Notes under the pieces: generated by a model
What the model was told of the DNA's origin: nothing
Seen by the model: only the letters and a program-made list of their open reading frames with translations
Database searches by the model: none
Position numbers and translations under genes: made by a program
Origin: Thauera chlorobenzoica
Lineage (GTDB): Bacteria; Pseudomonadota; Gammaproteobacteria; Burkholderiales; Rhodocyclaceae
Direction of reading: 5' to 3'
Length of the DNA: 64,000 nt
Assembly (NCBI RefSeq): GCF_001922305.1
Contig: NZ_CP018839.1
Location: 1,364,001 to 1,428,000, forward strand
Part shown: positions 7,194 through 16,752 of the stretch, in pieces
Numbering within the stretch: position 1 is the stretch's first letter
Layout: each line of letters begins with the position of its first letter

Positions 7194-8857
7194 GATAACT
7201 CTGGTCTGGATCGAGGCTCAGTGCTCGGACTTTTACATTCCACCGCCCATGTTGATCGGTATGATGATTTATCCATTGGATAGGTTGTTCTGTTGTAGTT
7301 ATGACAACGACTCGATATCTCCACTGAATGAGGCGGGAGACGCGTCGCCCGGATCAGGTTTCGGGCTAGAGGTGGCCGGAGGCGTCGTAGGCGCGCCCCA
7401 ACTCCCCCGAGGGCCTTGTAAAGCGCCACCAGTTGAATCGATGCGTTCGTGTGCGCACGTACGACGCCACTTTCAGCCTCGTAGAGGCTACGCTCGGCCG
7501 CCAGCAGGTCCACCAAGGCGATATCGCCTGCTGTGTAGCGTGTCTTGGCGTGTGCGTGACTGGCGCGCGCCGCATTCAGAGCCATCCCGCGGCGTTCAAG
7601 CGTAATGAGCCCCCCGTGGTAGTCAGCAAGAGCGCGCTCAGCGTCGCCCAGTGCTGCCAGGACGGCCTGCTCGTAGGCGAGCGCGGCCTGCTGTTCGGTC
7701 GCTTCACGGGCGCGAATTTCGGCGCGTACGCGTCCGCCGTCGAATAAACGCCAGGAAACAAGCGGCAAGATGGAAGAGCGCGTACTGGATGGATCGAACC
7801 AGTCTCCCGTACTGAGCGCCTGAAACCCGCCCCCGATTCCAATGGAGAGCTTCGGAAACAACTCGGCCGTGGCAACCCCGATATCGGCTGTGCTCGCCGC
7901 CAGGCGTCGCTCCGCTGCCAACACGTCGGGGCGTCGGCGCAGTATGTCGGCGCGCTCGCCCACCGGTAGCAGCCTCAACGTGAGCGGCGCCAGTGGGCCA
8001 TCCAGTAGGGCCAGTTCACGCTCCGGCGTTGTTCCCAGGAGCACGCCCAGGCTGAGCACTGCCGCACGCTGGCGTGTCTGAATATCCGGCAAAAGCGCGT
8101 TGGCGTTTGCCCACTGCGTGTATGCCGTGTCCACATCCGCGGCCGATGCATCGCCCAATGCCTGCCTCAGGCGCACCAGCTCCAGCGTATGCTGCAGTGA
8201 GGCCAGTGTGGCCTGCTGCGTCCGCAACTCATAGCCTGCACCAACGGCCGTGAACCACGTGCGCGCAACCTCGGCGACGATGCGCATACGTACACCTTGT
8301 GCTTCGATTTCAGTGGCCTGCAAGCGGGCGCTTGCGCCCTCAAGCGCCCGTTGTTTAGCCCCAAAAAGATCGACCTCCCAGGTGGCATCGAAGCCTGCGT
8401 CGTAAATAGTCTGTGTGGCATCCAAACCCGGAATGGAACCGATGGGCAAGGGGCCGTTCTCGCTTTGCCTGCGTCGGTTGACGCTGGCGCCTGCGCTGGC
8501 GGTGGGCAGCCGTTCGCCGGCTATCCGATCACGCAGCGCGCGAGCTTCCTCGATACGCGCCATGGCTTGGCGCAGGTCGAGGTTCTGTGCCTGCGCCGTG
8601 TCAATCAGGCGATCGAGCACCGGATCTCCCAGCGCAGACCACCAATGTGCAAGCTCTGCCGGATCGGCCTCGCTGGCCAGCGGCAAGGTCCACCCGCTGC
8701 CCAGATTGACTGGCGGTGGTTCGCGGTATTCCGGGCCGACGGCTGCACAGGCCGTCAGCAGCAAGCAGGACAGGGACAGTGCCACCGGACGCAAGCGTCG
8801 AGGGGTCAGGCCCTTCGCTGCTGCGCGAAATAGGAGGTTACGGGCGTTGGATTTCAT
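7190..8857 (-). CDS. NodT-family outer-membrane efflux lipoprotein, probable C-terminal frameshift
   Basis: The protein has a lipoprotein signal ending in the lipobox LLTAC, the AVGPEYREPP opening and two outer-membrane efflux repeats, as in NodT/OprM-type trimeric channels that span the outer membrane and periplasm. The start at 8857 overlaps the stop of the second ABC-2 permease. The family normally ends just after YKALGGGW. Here the frame runs on for about 70 unconvincing residues after KALGG. Adding one base in the C-run at 7404-7408 (plus strand) would restore SWGAP and end the gene at 7299, so a frameshift or sequencing error is likely near the C-terminus. It closes the exporter operon and should supply its exit duct. 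Confidence 0.85.
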   Translation of the reverse strand: MKSNARNLLFRAAAKGLTPRRLRPVALSLSCLLLTACAAVGPEYREPPPVNLGSGWTLPLASEADPAELAHWWSALGDPVLDRLIDTAQAQNLDLRQAMARIEEARALRDRIAGERLPTASAGASVNRRRQSENGPLPIGSIPGLDATQTIYDAGFDATWEVDLFGAKQRALEGASARLQATEIEAQGVRMRIVAEVARTWFTAVGAGYELRTQQATLASLQHTLELVRLRQALGDASAADVDTAYTQWANANALLPDIQTRQRAAVLSLGVLLGTTPERELALLDGPLAPLTLRLLPVGERADILRRRPDVLAAERRLAASTADIGVATAELFPKLSIGIGGGFQALSTGDWFDPSSTRSSILPLVSWRLFDGGRVRAEIRAREATEQQAALAYEQAVLAALGDAERALADYHGGLITLERRGMALNAARASHAHAKTRYTAGDIALVDLLAAERSLYEAESGVVRAHTNASIQLVALYKALGGVGARLRRLRPPLARNLIRATRLPPHSVEISSRCHNYNRTTYPMDKSSYRSTWAVECKSPSTEPRSRPELS

Positions 8858-9981
8858 TGCAGGCGTCCTCGGACGAAAACAGTGGCCATTGTCAGCGTCG
8901 TCAGGGCGATGACCGCCAGCGGCCACAGGCTGGCGAGAATGTCAGCGGGTGGCATGGCCTTGAGAAAGCTGCCTTCGACGATGATGAGGAAGTGGGTCAG
9001 CGGAATGGCTTGGGCCAGCCATTGCAGGAACACGGGCATGTTTTCAACCGGTGTGGCAAAGCCGGACATCAGTACCGCTGGCACGCCAATGGCGAACGCC
9101 CCAAGGATGGCCTGCTGCTGTGTCATGCTGACGGCGGAAATCATCAGGCCGATACCGACCACCGACAGGATGAACAGCACCAAGCTGACCAGCAACAGGC
9201 CGAACGAGCCGGTAAACGGAATCCCGAACAGAAACACGCCGGCGCTGACCATGAATAGACCAAGCAGGCTACCGATCGCGAGGGCCGGCAGCGACTTGGA
9301 AATAATGATTTCCGGCGTCGAGGTGGGCGACACCAGCAACTGGTCAAACGTCCCCAACTCTCGCTCGCGTGCAATCGAGAGTGAGGTGATCAAGAGCGCG
9401 CTGAACAGCGCCAGGATGCCCGTGAGCCCGGGCACGATGAACCAACGGTAGACCAGATTCGGGTTGAACCAGTGGCGCACGACCACAGGGGTTGGCGCTT
9501 GCTCATCGGGAACGACCTCGGCGCCGACCTCGGCCGCGATGGTGGATAGATACGCGACAGTGATCTGGCCGGAGTTGCTGCGTCGCCCGTCGACCAGCAC
9601 CTGCGCACGGCCAGTATCGCCGACGGCAATCGTGCGTGAGAAGTCCACCGGAATAGCGAGCGCAGCGATCACCTCGCCACGGTCGATCAGATCGTGCAAT
9701 TGTTGCCTGCTGTCGATGTGCCGCACGCGAGTGATGAAATCTGAACTGTCGAGTCGCTGCACCAATTCGTGCGACCAGCGCCCCGCGTCCTGGTTGTACA
9801 CCGCGATATCAACATTGCGCACTTCCAGCGTCGCGGCAAAGGCGAAGACCAGTAGTTGCAGGATCGGGGGCACGAAGACCACCATACGGCTGCGCGGGTC
9901 GCGCAGGACGCTGAGCACTTCCTTGATGAATTGTGCGCGCAAGCGCGTCAAGGCGAAGCTTCCGGATTGTTGCGGCATCAT
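8854..9981 (-). CDS. ABC-2 type exporter permease (YbhR/YbhS-like), second copy
   Basis: This 375-residue inner-membrane protein has one N-terminal helix, a large periplasmic domain of about 150 residues, and five clustered C-terminal helices, which is the ABC2_membrane_3 layout. The start codon overlaps the stop of the paralogous permease (TGATG), and its own stop overlaps the outer-membrane factor. The ERELGTFDQLLVSPT segment is the conserved coupling helix region. It should pair with the other permease and the double ATPase to export an unknown hydrophobic or cationic compound. Confidence 0.9.
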   Translation of the reverse strand: MMPQQSGSFALTRLRAQFIKEVLSVLRDPRSRMVVFVPPILQLLVFAFAATLEVRNVDIAVYNQDAGRWSHELVQRLDSSDFITRVRHIDSRQQLHDLIDRGEVIAALAIPVDFSRTIAVGDTGRAQVLVDGRRSNSGQITVAYLSTIAAEVGAEVVPDEQAPTPVVVRHWFNPNLVYRWFIVPGLTGILALFSALLITSLSIARERELGTFDQLLVSPTSTPEIIISKSLPALAIGSLLGLFMVSAGVFLFGIPFTGSFGLLLVSLVLFILSVVGIGLMISAVSMTQQQAILGAFAIGVPAVLMSGFATPVENMPVFLQWLAQAIPLTHFLIIVEGSFLKAMPPADILASLWPLAVIALTTLTMATVFVRGRLQ

Positions 9982-11153
9982 CAGGCCTCCAGGTTCTTGC
10001 GCGTGGCCCGCTTGGCAAGCATGAAGAACAGCGCCCCGATCGCAGCCATGGCAAGAAGATTGGGAATGAACACGGCCCAGATGTCGCCGGCCAGAAACAC
10101 CGTCTTCAGCGACTCGACGAAATAACGCGCAGGAATCAGCTGCGTGATCGCGCGGATCGGAGCCGGCATGGCATCGATCTCGTACAGGAAGCCTGAGAGC
10201 ATGAAGGACGGCAAAAAACCGGTGAACAGCGCAATCTGCGCCGCCAGAAACTGGTTGCGTGCCAGCGACGAGATCAGCAGCCCCTGGCCGAGCGCCGGCA
10301 CCATGAACATAGCCGACAGCAGCAGCAGTGCGGCGAGCGATCCGCGCAAAGGCACGTCGAAGACGAAAATCGCCAGCGCCGCAGCACCCAGCGTCGACAC
10401 CATGCCGAGTACGAAGTACGGCAGCAGCTTGCCGATCAGGATTTCCGCCACCGACGCAGGCGTCGACATCACCGCCTCCATCGTGCCGCGTTCCCATTCG
10501 CGCGCCACCACCAGTGCAGTCAGCATGGTGCCGATGATGGTCATGACGATGGCAATGGCGCCGGGCACCAGTGCTCGGCGGCTTTCCAGCTCGGCATTGA
10601 ACCAGTAGCGAGGCTCCAGAACGACGGTCTGCGGCAGTGCCCCGACGTCGAGTCCGGCGCGCCAGGACTGCACCACACCCTTTGCGTAGTTCTCGACGTA
10701 GTTGGCAGTGTTGGGATAGGAGCCGTCAGTGACGATCTGAACCAGCGGTTCACTGCCCCGCAGTGCAAGGCGCTGCTCGAAATCCTGCGGAATGACCACG
10801 TAGCCACGCAGCTTGCCCGACACCAGCTTGTCGGCCACCTCTCGGCGATCATGGGCAAAGCTGGCGTCGAGATAGTCGGTGGTAGAAAAGGCCGCGGCCA
10901 GCGTTTGGGCGGAAGCACCCGGCGACTCCAGTACCACGCCGATGCGGATGTTCTTTGCATCCAACGATACCGCATAGGCGAATAACAACAAAAGCACTAC
11001 CGGCAGCACAAAGGCGATCAGCAATGTCGATGGATCACGCAGTGCTTGAAGGCTTTCCTTGTAGATCAATGCCCGCAGGCGTTGCAGATCGAACCGGCGC
11101 ACGCCCAACATCCGTGCCGAATCCCTGTCCTTGCGCTGGGTGGCGATGGTCAT
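9981..11153 (-). CDS. ABC-2 type exporter permease (YbhS/YbhR-like), first copy
   Basis: The 390-residue protein has the same layout as the permease downstream: one N-terminal helix, a long periplasmic domain, and a bundle of C-terminal helices. AREWERGTMEAVMSTP is the coupling-helix segment. It overlaps the ATPase gene (ATGA at 11150-11153) and the second permease. The pair is expected to form a heterodimer, like YbhS and YbhR. Confidence 0.9.
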   Translation of the reverse strand: MTIATQRKDRDSARMLGVRRFDLQRLRALIYKESLQALRDPSTLLIAFVLPVVLLLLFAYAVSLDAKNIRIGVVLESPGASAQTLAAAFSTTDYLDASFAHDRREVADKLVSGKLRGYVVIPQDFEQRLALRGSEPLVQIVTDGSYPNTANYVENYAKGVVQSWRAGLDVGALPQTVVLEPRYWFNAELESRRALVPGAIAIVMTIIGTMLTALVVAREWERGTMEAVMSTPASVAEILIGKLLPYFVLGMVSTLGAAALAIFVFDVPLRGSLAALLLLSAMFMVPALGQGLLISSLARNQFLAAQIALFTGFLPSFMLSGFLYEIDAMPAPIRAITQLIPARYFVESLKTVFLAGDIWAVFIPNLLAMAAIGALFFMLAKRATRKNLEA

Positions 11154-12916
11154 GCGTTCACCTCGTCGCCTTGGTCAGAGGACTCCACCAGATGAATGAA
11201 TGCATCCTCCATCGTCGGATCAGGTCGATCCGTACTCGCAGCGGTTCTCTTGAGCGCATCCGGCGTATCCAATGCAATCAGCCGTGCTCGCGAGAGCATG
11301 GCCACCCGATCGCAGTATTCGGCCTCGTCCATGAAGTGAGTGGTGACCATGATAGTTACCCCCCTGCGCGCCAGACCGTTGATATGTGTCCAGAACTCGC
11401 GGCGTGTGATCGGGTCGACCCCTGACGTCGGTTCGTCCAGAAACAGCACCGGCGGACGATGCATCAACGCACAGGCCAGCGCCAGGCGCTGCTTGAGTCC
11501 CAATGGCAGGGAATCCGGCGCTGCAGACAACCAGTTGCCCAGATCGAAGGTGTCGATCATTTCTTCGATGCGCTCGTGTCGCGTCTGTCCTTCCAACTGA
11601 TATACGCCGGCCGAGAATTCCAGGTTCTGGCGTACCGAGAGCAGGCCGTAGAGCGAGAACTTTTGCGCCATGTAGCCTAGGCGGCTCTTGGCCGCACCGG
11701 TTGCCCGCCTCAAGTCGTGCCCCACCACTTGTGCCTCGCCCGCGGTAGGTTTGAGCAGGCCGCACAGCATCTTGAAGGTCGTCGACTTCCCGGCGCCGTT
11801 GGGCCCAAGCAGACCGAAGATCTCGCCTTTCTGAACATCAAAAGTGACGTTATCGGTAGCGGTGAAATCGCCGAAGCGCTTGGTCAGGTTTCTGCATGAA
11901 ACTGCAATATCCGAGTCGAGTTCAACTGACGGCAGGCGTTCGGCCAGGGCCGAAGTGCCGCCGGGACCCCCGCCGAGCAGATCGATGAAGGCATCCTCGA
12001 AGCGAGCGGGCACTCGCGCCAAATGTACCTGTGTCCGATCCGCTAACACCTGGATCTGATCAGGCTGTGCGCCTTCCCGCAGCACTACGCGCACACCCGC
12101 CCCCTGGATCACGCCATCGCTCACGCTGTCGAGATCCAGCGCTTCGGTAAGGACCGCCCGGCGCTCGACACCGACGTCTTCCAGGCGAAAACTGCGGCCT
12201 TCAAGTTGCGCGGTCAGGTCCTGAGGCGGGCCATCGAACAGGAGTTGCCCCTGGTTCAGCAATATCACGCTTTCGCAGCGCTCGGCCTCGTCGAGATAGG
12301 CTGTGGACCAGACCACGGCCATGCCCTCGTCGGTGAGCGCCTGCACCATGCGCCACAGATCCTGCCTGCTCACCGGATCGACCCCCACTCCGGGCTCGTC
12401 CAAGAGCAGAACCTTTGGTCGCGCCATCAGCGCACAGGCCAAGCCCAGCTTCTGTTTCATACCGCCGGATAGCTTTCCGGCCAGGCGCTTGGTGAAGGGA
12501 CCAAGCCGCGTGAATTCGAGCAGCTCGGCAAACAGATCAGTGTTGCTGTCGGCGTCCATACCGCGTAATTGAGCGTACAGGCGCATGTTCTCCATCACCG
12601 ACAGGTCTTCGTACAGGCCAAAGCGCTGCGGCATATAGCCTGTGGCGACGTGGATGGCGTCGTTGTCGTCCACTACGTCGTAGCCGGCCACGGTGATCCG
12701 GCCGGCGTTGGGGACCAGTAGGCCCGTCATGATCCGCATCAGGGTAGTCTTGCCCGCGCCGTCCGGGCCGACCAAACCGGTGAGGCGTCCGTAGTGGATG
12801 CGCGCGCTCAATGAACGCAAGGCTTGTACGTGGCCGAAATGTTTGTCCACACCGTCGATGACGACGGCGGAGCCTTCGCTCGAACCCTCAGGCACGACGA
12901 CAGGGCTCGCCTGCAT
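11150..12916 (-). CDS. Double-domain ABC exporter ATPase (YbhF-like)
   Basis: Two complete ATPase domains lie in one chain of 588 residues. The first has Walker A GPDGAGKTT at 50-58 and signature LSGGM at 149-153; the second has GPNGAGKST at 371-379. Some motifs are degenerate. The first domain has LLLDEPGVGVDP, and the second signature reads LPLGLKQR in place of LSGGQ. The size and domain order match E. coli YbhF (578 residues). It energises the two ABC-2 permeases encoded directly behind it. Confidence 0.92.
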   Translation of the reverse strand: MQASPVVVPEGSSEGSAVVIDGVDKHFGHVQALRSLSARIHYGRLTGLVGPDGAGKTTLMRIMTGLLVPNAGRITVAGYDVVDDNDAIHVATGYMPQRFGLYEDLSVMENMRLYAQLRGMDADSNTDLFAELLEFTRLGPFTKRLAGKLSGGMKQKLGLACALMARPKVLLLDEPGVGVDPVSRQDLWRMVQALTDEGMAVVWSTAYLDEAERCESVILLNQGQLLFDGPPQDLTAQLEGRSFRLEDVGVERRAVLTEALDLDSVSDGVIQGAGVRVVLREGAQPDQIQVLADRTQVHLARVPARFEDAFIDLLGGGPGGTSALAERLPSVELDSDIAVSCRNLTKRFGDFTATDNVTFDVQKGEIFGLLGPNGAGKSTTFKMLCGLLKPTAGEAQVVGHDLRRATGAAKSRLGYMAQKFSLYGLLSVRQNLEFSAGVYQLEGQTRHERIEEMIDTFDLGNWLSAAPDSLPLGLKQRLALACALMHRPPVLFLDEPTSGVDPITRREFWTHINGLARRGVTIMVTTHFMDEAEYCDRVAMLSRARLIALDTPDALKRTAASTDRPDPTMEDAFIHLVESSDQGDEVNA

Positions 12917-12917
12917 C

Positions 12918-13970
12918 TCAACTCTCCCTCCCCGCTGAGCCGATATCTGACGTCATGCGTGTTGTTGCGTCGATCTCGATCGTTACCGGCATACCCTGGC
13001 GCAGCGCGGCATCGCGGTCGGTTTCGTCGATGACGATGCGCAGGCGATACACCAGATCCGTGCGCAGATCCGTGGTTTCCACCGTCTTGGGCGTAAATTC
13101 GGCCCTAGGCGAAATGAAGCCGATCTGACCCCGGTACACCGTGTCGGAGGTATCGCTCTTTACGCGTACCGTAGTGCCGGGCGCGATGCGCCCCAAGTCC
13201 GGCTCCCCCACATAGGCACGCACGTAGACCGGTTTGTCGAGGCTCAGGCTATACACGGTGCTTTGGCTCGCAACCATGCTGCCAGGCTCGCGCACCCGTG
13301 CGATCACCGTTCCATCGCTGGGTGCCAGTAATTCGGCATCCGTGAGGGCGGTGACGGCTTGCGCCTTCGCCGCTTGTGCGGCCGCAAGACGAGCCTCTGC
13401 AGCAGCAATGTCTTCCTTGCGAAAGCCTTCGGATGCCTGTGACAAGGCTGCCTTGGCTGCCCCGACGCCCGCGACCGATTGGTCTCGTATCGCGCGGGCG
13501 GCGTCGACCGTGCGTTGGCTGGTAGCGCCTGACGCAAGCAGGCTGCTCTGGCGCTGATAGTTTCGCTCGGCGTCGGCAGCGATGGCCTGGGCCTGCTTGA
13601 GCGCCTCACGCGCCTGTGTGACCTCCTGCGGTCGCAAGCCGTGTCGCAGCTTGGCGAGTTCCGCCTGCGCCATCTGCACCGAGGCTTCCGCGGCAGCCAG
13701 CGCTTCCCGATAAGGCTGGGCATCCAGCACCGCCATACGGGCGCCAGCCTTTACGGCGTCGCCTTCGTCGAAGGACATCTCAGCCACACGTCCAGGCTGG
13801 CGGAACGCCAGTTGTACCTCGCGGATGTCAACATTCCCGTAGAGGAGCAACAGGTCTGTGTTGGTCTTGGTGCGCTGCACCCACAAGAACGCGACGCCGA
13901 CGCCCAGACCAAAAATCGCCACGATGATGATCAACAGTTTCACACCGCGAGATGAAGTGATTCTGCTCAT
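12918..13970 (-). CDS. HlyD-family membrane fusion protein (YbhG-like)
   Basis: This 350-residue adaptor has an N-terminal membrane anchor (residues 10-30), a lipoyl-type half motif around GRVAEMSFDEGDAVKAG, a long Ala/Gln-rich coiled-coil hairpin (about 85-215), the second lipoyl half with LLAPSDGTVIARVREPG, and a beta-barrel. It bridges the inner-membrane ABC complex to the outer-membrane channel. The ATG at 13970 fits the family start; upstream in-frame codons would add an unlikely leader. Only one base separates it from the ATPase gene. Confidence 0.92.
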   Translation of the reverse strand: MSRITSSRGVKLLIIIVAIFGLGVGVAFLWVQRTKTNTDLLLLYGNVDIREVQLAFRQPGRVAEMSFDEGDAVKAGARMAVLDAQPYREALAAAEASVQMAQAELAKLRHGLRPQEVTQAREALKQAQAIAADAERNYQRQSSLLASGATSQRTVDAARAIRDQSVAGVGAAKAALSQASEGFRKEDIAAAEARLAAAQAAKAQAVTALTDAELLAPSDGTVIARVREPGSMVASQSTVYSLSLDKPVYVRAYVGEPDLGRIAPGTTVRVKSDTSDTVYRGQIGFISPRAEFTPKTVETTDLRTDLVYRLRIVIDETDRDAALRQGMPVTIEIDATTRMTSDIGSAGRES

Positions 13971-14058
13971 TGCACGCCTCCCATGCGGCGAGTCGATATG
14001 GGTGTGGTGGTGCTCTGGTTCGACGTTGCCACGCCGAACGCATGGATGCAGGCAGTTC

Positions 14059-14682
14059 TCATCGATCTGCTCCAATCCCACGGCGATAAATGGCAAACAC
14101 CGCTGGTGCGTCACGGCGGATCTGACGAACCGTGCCCGCCAGGAGCGATTGCATTACCAGACCCTGGATGGTGCCGATGAACAACACGGCAGCGGCATCC
14201 ACGTTCAGATCGGCATCCAACTCCCCCTGCGTCTTGCCGGCTTCCATCAGACGGTGCAGCCGCTGCTCATACTGACGAATCAAGGTTTGCACCATCCGCC
14301 TGGCGAGGGTCTCACCGGAGCGCTGCAACTCCCCGAACATCATGCGTGGCACGCCAGGATGTTTGGCGACGAAATCGATATGTGCCATGAACATGGCTTC
14401 GAGCGCTGCCACAGGGGACGCAGCGCTATCGGCCGCCTTGTCGATGCGGGCCAGCAGGCGCTCGCCGACCCAAGACATAGTTGCTTCGAGGATTGCGTCC
14501 TTGGTCGGGAAATGACGAAACAGCGCACCCTGCGTCAAGCCCATCCGATCGGCAATCGCCGTGGTCGTGATTTCCGCAGGATTCTGTTCTGCAGCCAAGT
14601 CAACAACGGCCTGTACCGTGGCGGCTCGCCGCTCTTCGGCGGGCAGATATTGGGGCCGTTCAGTCACTGTCTGGATCTCCAT
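14059..14682 (-). CDS. TetR-family repressor (CecR/YbiH-like) of the exporter operon
   Basis: The N-terminal 60 residues form a TetR helix-turn-helix (TTTAIADRMGLTQGALFRHF), and the rest is a helical ligand-binding domain of usual size. It is the first gene of the exporter operon, 88 bases before the adaptor gene, just as cecR precedes ybhGFSR in E. coli. A repeat-containing sequence directly upstream of its ATG recurs upstream of the divergent PHA synthase-like gene, so it probably represses both directions. The inducer is unknown. Confidence 0.9.
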   Translation of the reverse strand: MEIQTVTERPQYLPAEERRAATVQAVVDLAAEQNPAEITTTAIADRMGLTQGALFRHFPTKDAILEATMSWVGERLLARIDKAADSAASPVAALEAMFMAHIDFVAKHPGVPRMMFGELQRSGETLARRMVQTLIRQYEQRLHRLMEAGKTQGELDADLNVDAAAVLFIGTIQGLVMQSLLAGTVRQIRRDAPAVFAIYRRGIGADR

Positions 14683-14684
14683 AA

Positions 14685-14703
14685 AGTAAGTGATTTGTTA
14701 CTA
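14685..14703 (-). promoter_or_regulatory. Candidate TetR operator at the regulator start
   Basis: Reading toward the gene, the site is TAGTAACAAATCACTTACT, with inverted ends AGTAA and TTACT. It begins two bases before the ATG of the TetR gene. A near copy lies at 14947-14965. The base changes between the copies fall mainly at single positions in an otherwise constant frame. Confidence 0.6.
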
Positions 14704-14946
14704 TCGTAGCACGCAAAATGATCCATGTGGAAGAGGGACATCTGATCGATCGCTACAGAACGTCGCCTGACCTTGGCGGCAAGAAATCGTTGGTCGGCTT
14801 TAACGGGAGGCCGGTGGCCTGAGGCGCCCTGGCTTGTGCGTCAGGGATATTTCCATCGTCAGCCAGGAACCAAGCACCGAAACGTCGCTGCGAGGACATA
14901 GCCTCTTTACCAGTGAGGGTTGCGCATTTTTCTGCATGCGATAGGC

Positions 14947-14965
14947 TAGTAATAACTCACTTTCT
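14947..14965 (+). promoter_or_regulatory. Candidate TetR operator upstream of PHA synthase-like gene
   Basis: TAGTAATAACTCACTTTCT matches the site at 14685-14703 in 16 of 19 positions and has the same distance (two bases) to the ATG of its gene. The roughly 240 bases between the two sites hold no convincing gene. Confidence 0.55.
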
Positions 14966-14967
14966 CA

Positions 14968-16752
14968 ATGGGCGATGTAGAGATGAAACCTGTTGCCACC
15001 ACAATCGACGAATTTGCGCCGGTGCCGCCTGAAAGTAGCCCTCCCGATGCCTTGGATGTGCTCGCGAACGCGTTGCGGGCACGCGGTACCGGCGGGCTGT
15101 CGCCGGCCGCGGCCTTGCTTGCTTGGTACGACTGGGCGTTGCATCTGCTTCTGTCGCCGGGTAAGCAGCGCAGCTTGCTGGAAAAAGCGCTGCAGAAGCA
15201 GCAGCGCTTCACACGCTATGCCTTGCGCGCAGCAAGTGCGCGTACCTGTCCAACGTGTATTGAGCCGCTTGAGCAGGACCGGCGTTTTGCCGACCCCGCT
15301 TGGCAACACTGGCCCTTCAACGTGATTCATCAGGGCTTTCTGCTACAGCAGCAATGGTGGCATAACGCTACAAGCGGCGTGCGCGGCGTATCTCTTCATC
15401 ATGAGAACATGGTCACATTCGCCGGGCGGCAGTGGCTGGACATGTGGTCGCCGGCCAATTTCATGTGGAGCAATCCCGAGGTGCTGCACGCCGTTGCGGC
15501 GAGCGGTGGCGCCAACTTATGGCGCGGTGCCATGAACTTCTTCGATGATGCGCGGCGTCTAGCCCTTGACGATGCCCCGGCCGGGGCTGAAGGGTTCGTG
15601 GTCGGCAAGGACGTAGCGGTTACCCCCGGCACGGTGATGTTCCGCAATCGCCTGATCGAATTGATCCAGTACACCCCCACGACGCCCGAGGTGCATGCAG
15701 AGCCGATCCTTATCGTGCCCTCCTGGATCATGAAGTACTACATCCTTGACTTGTCGCCACACAACTCGATGGTGAAGTACTTGGTCGAACAGGGGCACAC
15801 CGTCTTCATCGTTTCCTGGAAGAACCCGACGGCGGCCGATCGGGATCTCGGCCTGGACGACTACCGGTCACTGGGGATCATGGACGCACTGGACGCGGTA
15901 ACGGCGATCGTTCCCGGGCGTAAGGTGCAAGCGGTCGGTTATTGCTTGGGTGGAACCCTGCTGTCGATCGCCGCCGCAGCGATGGCGCGGGATGGCGACG
16001 AGCGGCTGCAAAGCCTGACACTGCTGGCAGCAGAGGTGGATTTTCGAGAATCGGGTGAAATCGCGCTTTTTATCGACGAGAGCCAGCTCGCATGGCTCGA
16101 AGCTGGAATGTGGGATAAGGGTTATCTTGACGGCAACCAGATGGCCGGCGCGTTCCAAATGCTCAACTCACGTGATCTGATCTGGTCACGGCGGGTGCGC
16201 GAGTATCTGCTCGGCGAGCGGCAGACATTTAATGATCTGATGGCATGGAACGCGGATGCTACCCGCATGCCGTATCGCATGCACGGTGAGTATCTCCGGC
16301 GCTTGTATCTGGGCAATGACCTGGCCGAGGGGCGCTACCACGTTGGCGGAAGGCCGGTGGTGCTTGCCGACATCGACGTTCCGATGTTGATCGTCGGCAC
16401 GGTGCGTGACCACGTAGCCCCCTGGCAATCGGTGTATAAGATGCACCTGCTCAACGATACGGAGCTGACTTTCGTGCTCACCCGCGGCGGACACAACGCC
16501 GGCGTGGTGAGCGAGCCGGGCCACCCGCGCCGCAGTTTCCAGATCGCCACTCGCGCTGCGGGGGCACGTTATGTCGATCCACAGCGGTGGCGCGCCAAGA
16601 CCCAGCTGCGTGAGGGATCCTGGTGGCCAGCCTGGCAGGAATGGCTGGCACGACGCTCATCCGGGCGCGTTGCCCCCCCCGTTACGGACGGCATCCCAAA
16701 TGCTTACGTTGCGCTTGATGATGCGCCTGGAACATACGTGGCGATGAGATGA
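14968..16752 (+). CDS. phaC: Class I poly(3-hydroxyalkanoate) synthase-like protein
   Basis: This 594-residue protein has the PhaC N-terminal domain (PFNVIHQGFLLQQQWW near 116-131) and an alpha/beta-hydrolase core with the lipase-like box GYCLGG, whose Cys326 is the expected nucleophile. It also has VGTVRDHVAPW for the catalytic Asp and RGGHNAGVV for the His. PHA synthases polymerise hydroxyacyl-CoA into storage polyester on granules. No phaA, phaB or phasin gene is near, and it is divergent from a TetR-exporter operon with a shared operator, so it may serve stress tolerance rather than the main PHA pathway. An ATG at 14983 is an alternative start. Confidence 0.88.
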   Translation: MGDVEMKPVATTIDEFAPVPPESSPPDALDVLANALRARGTGGLSPAAALLAWYDWALHLLLSPGKQRSLLEKALQKQQRFTRYALRAASARTCPTCIEPLEQDRRFADPAWQHWPFNVIHQGFLLQQQWWHNATSGVRGVSLHHENMVTFAGRQWLDMWSPANFMWSNPEVLHAVAASGGANLWRGAMNFFDDARRLALDDAPAGAEGFVVGKDVAVTPGTVMFRNRLIELIQYTPTTPEVHAEPILIVPSWIMKYYILDLSPHNSMVKYLVEQGHTVFIVSWKNPTAADRDLGLDDYRSLGIMDALDAVTAIVPGRKVQAVGYCLGGTLLSIAAAAMARDGDERLQSLTLLAAEVDFRESGEIALFIDESQLAWLEAGMWDKGYLDGNQMAGAFQMLNSRDLIWSRRVREYLLGERQTFNDLMAWNADATRMPYRMHGEYLRRLYLGNDLAEGRYHVGGRPVVLADIDVPMLIVGTVRDHVAPWQSVYKMHLLNDTELTFVLTRGGHNAGVVSEPGHPRRSFQIATRAAGARYVDPQRWRAKTQLREGSWWPAWQEWLARRSSGRVAPPVTDGIPNAYVALDDAPGTYVAMR

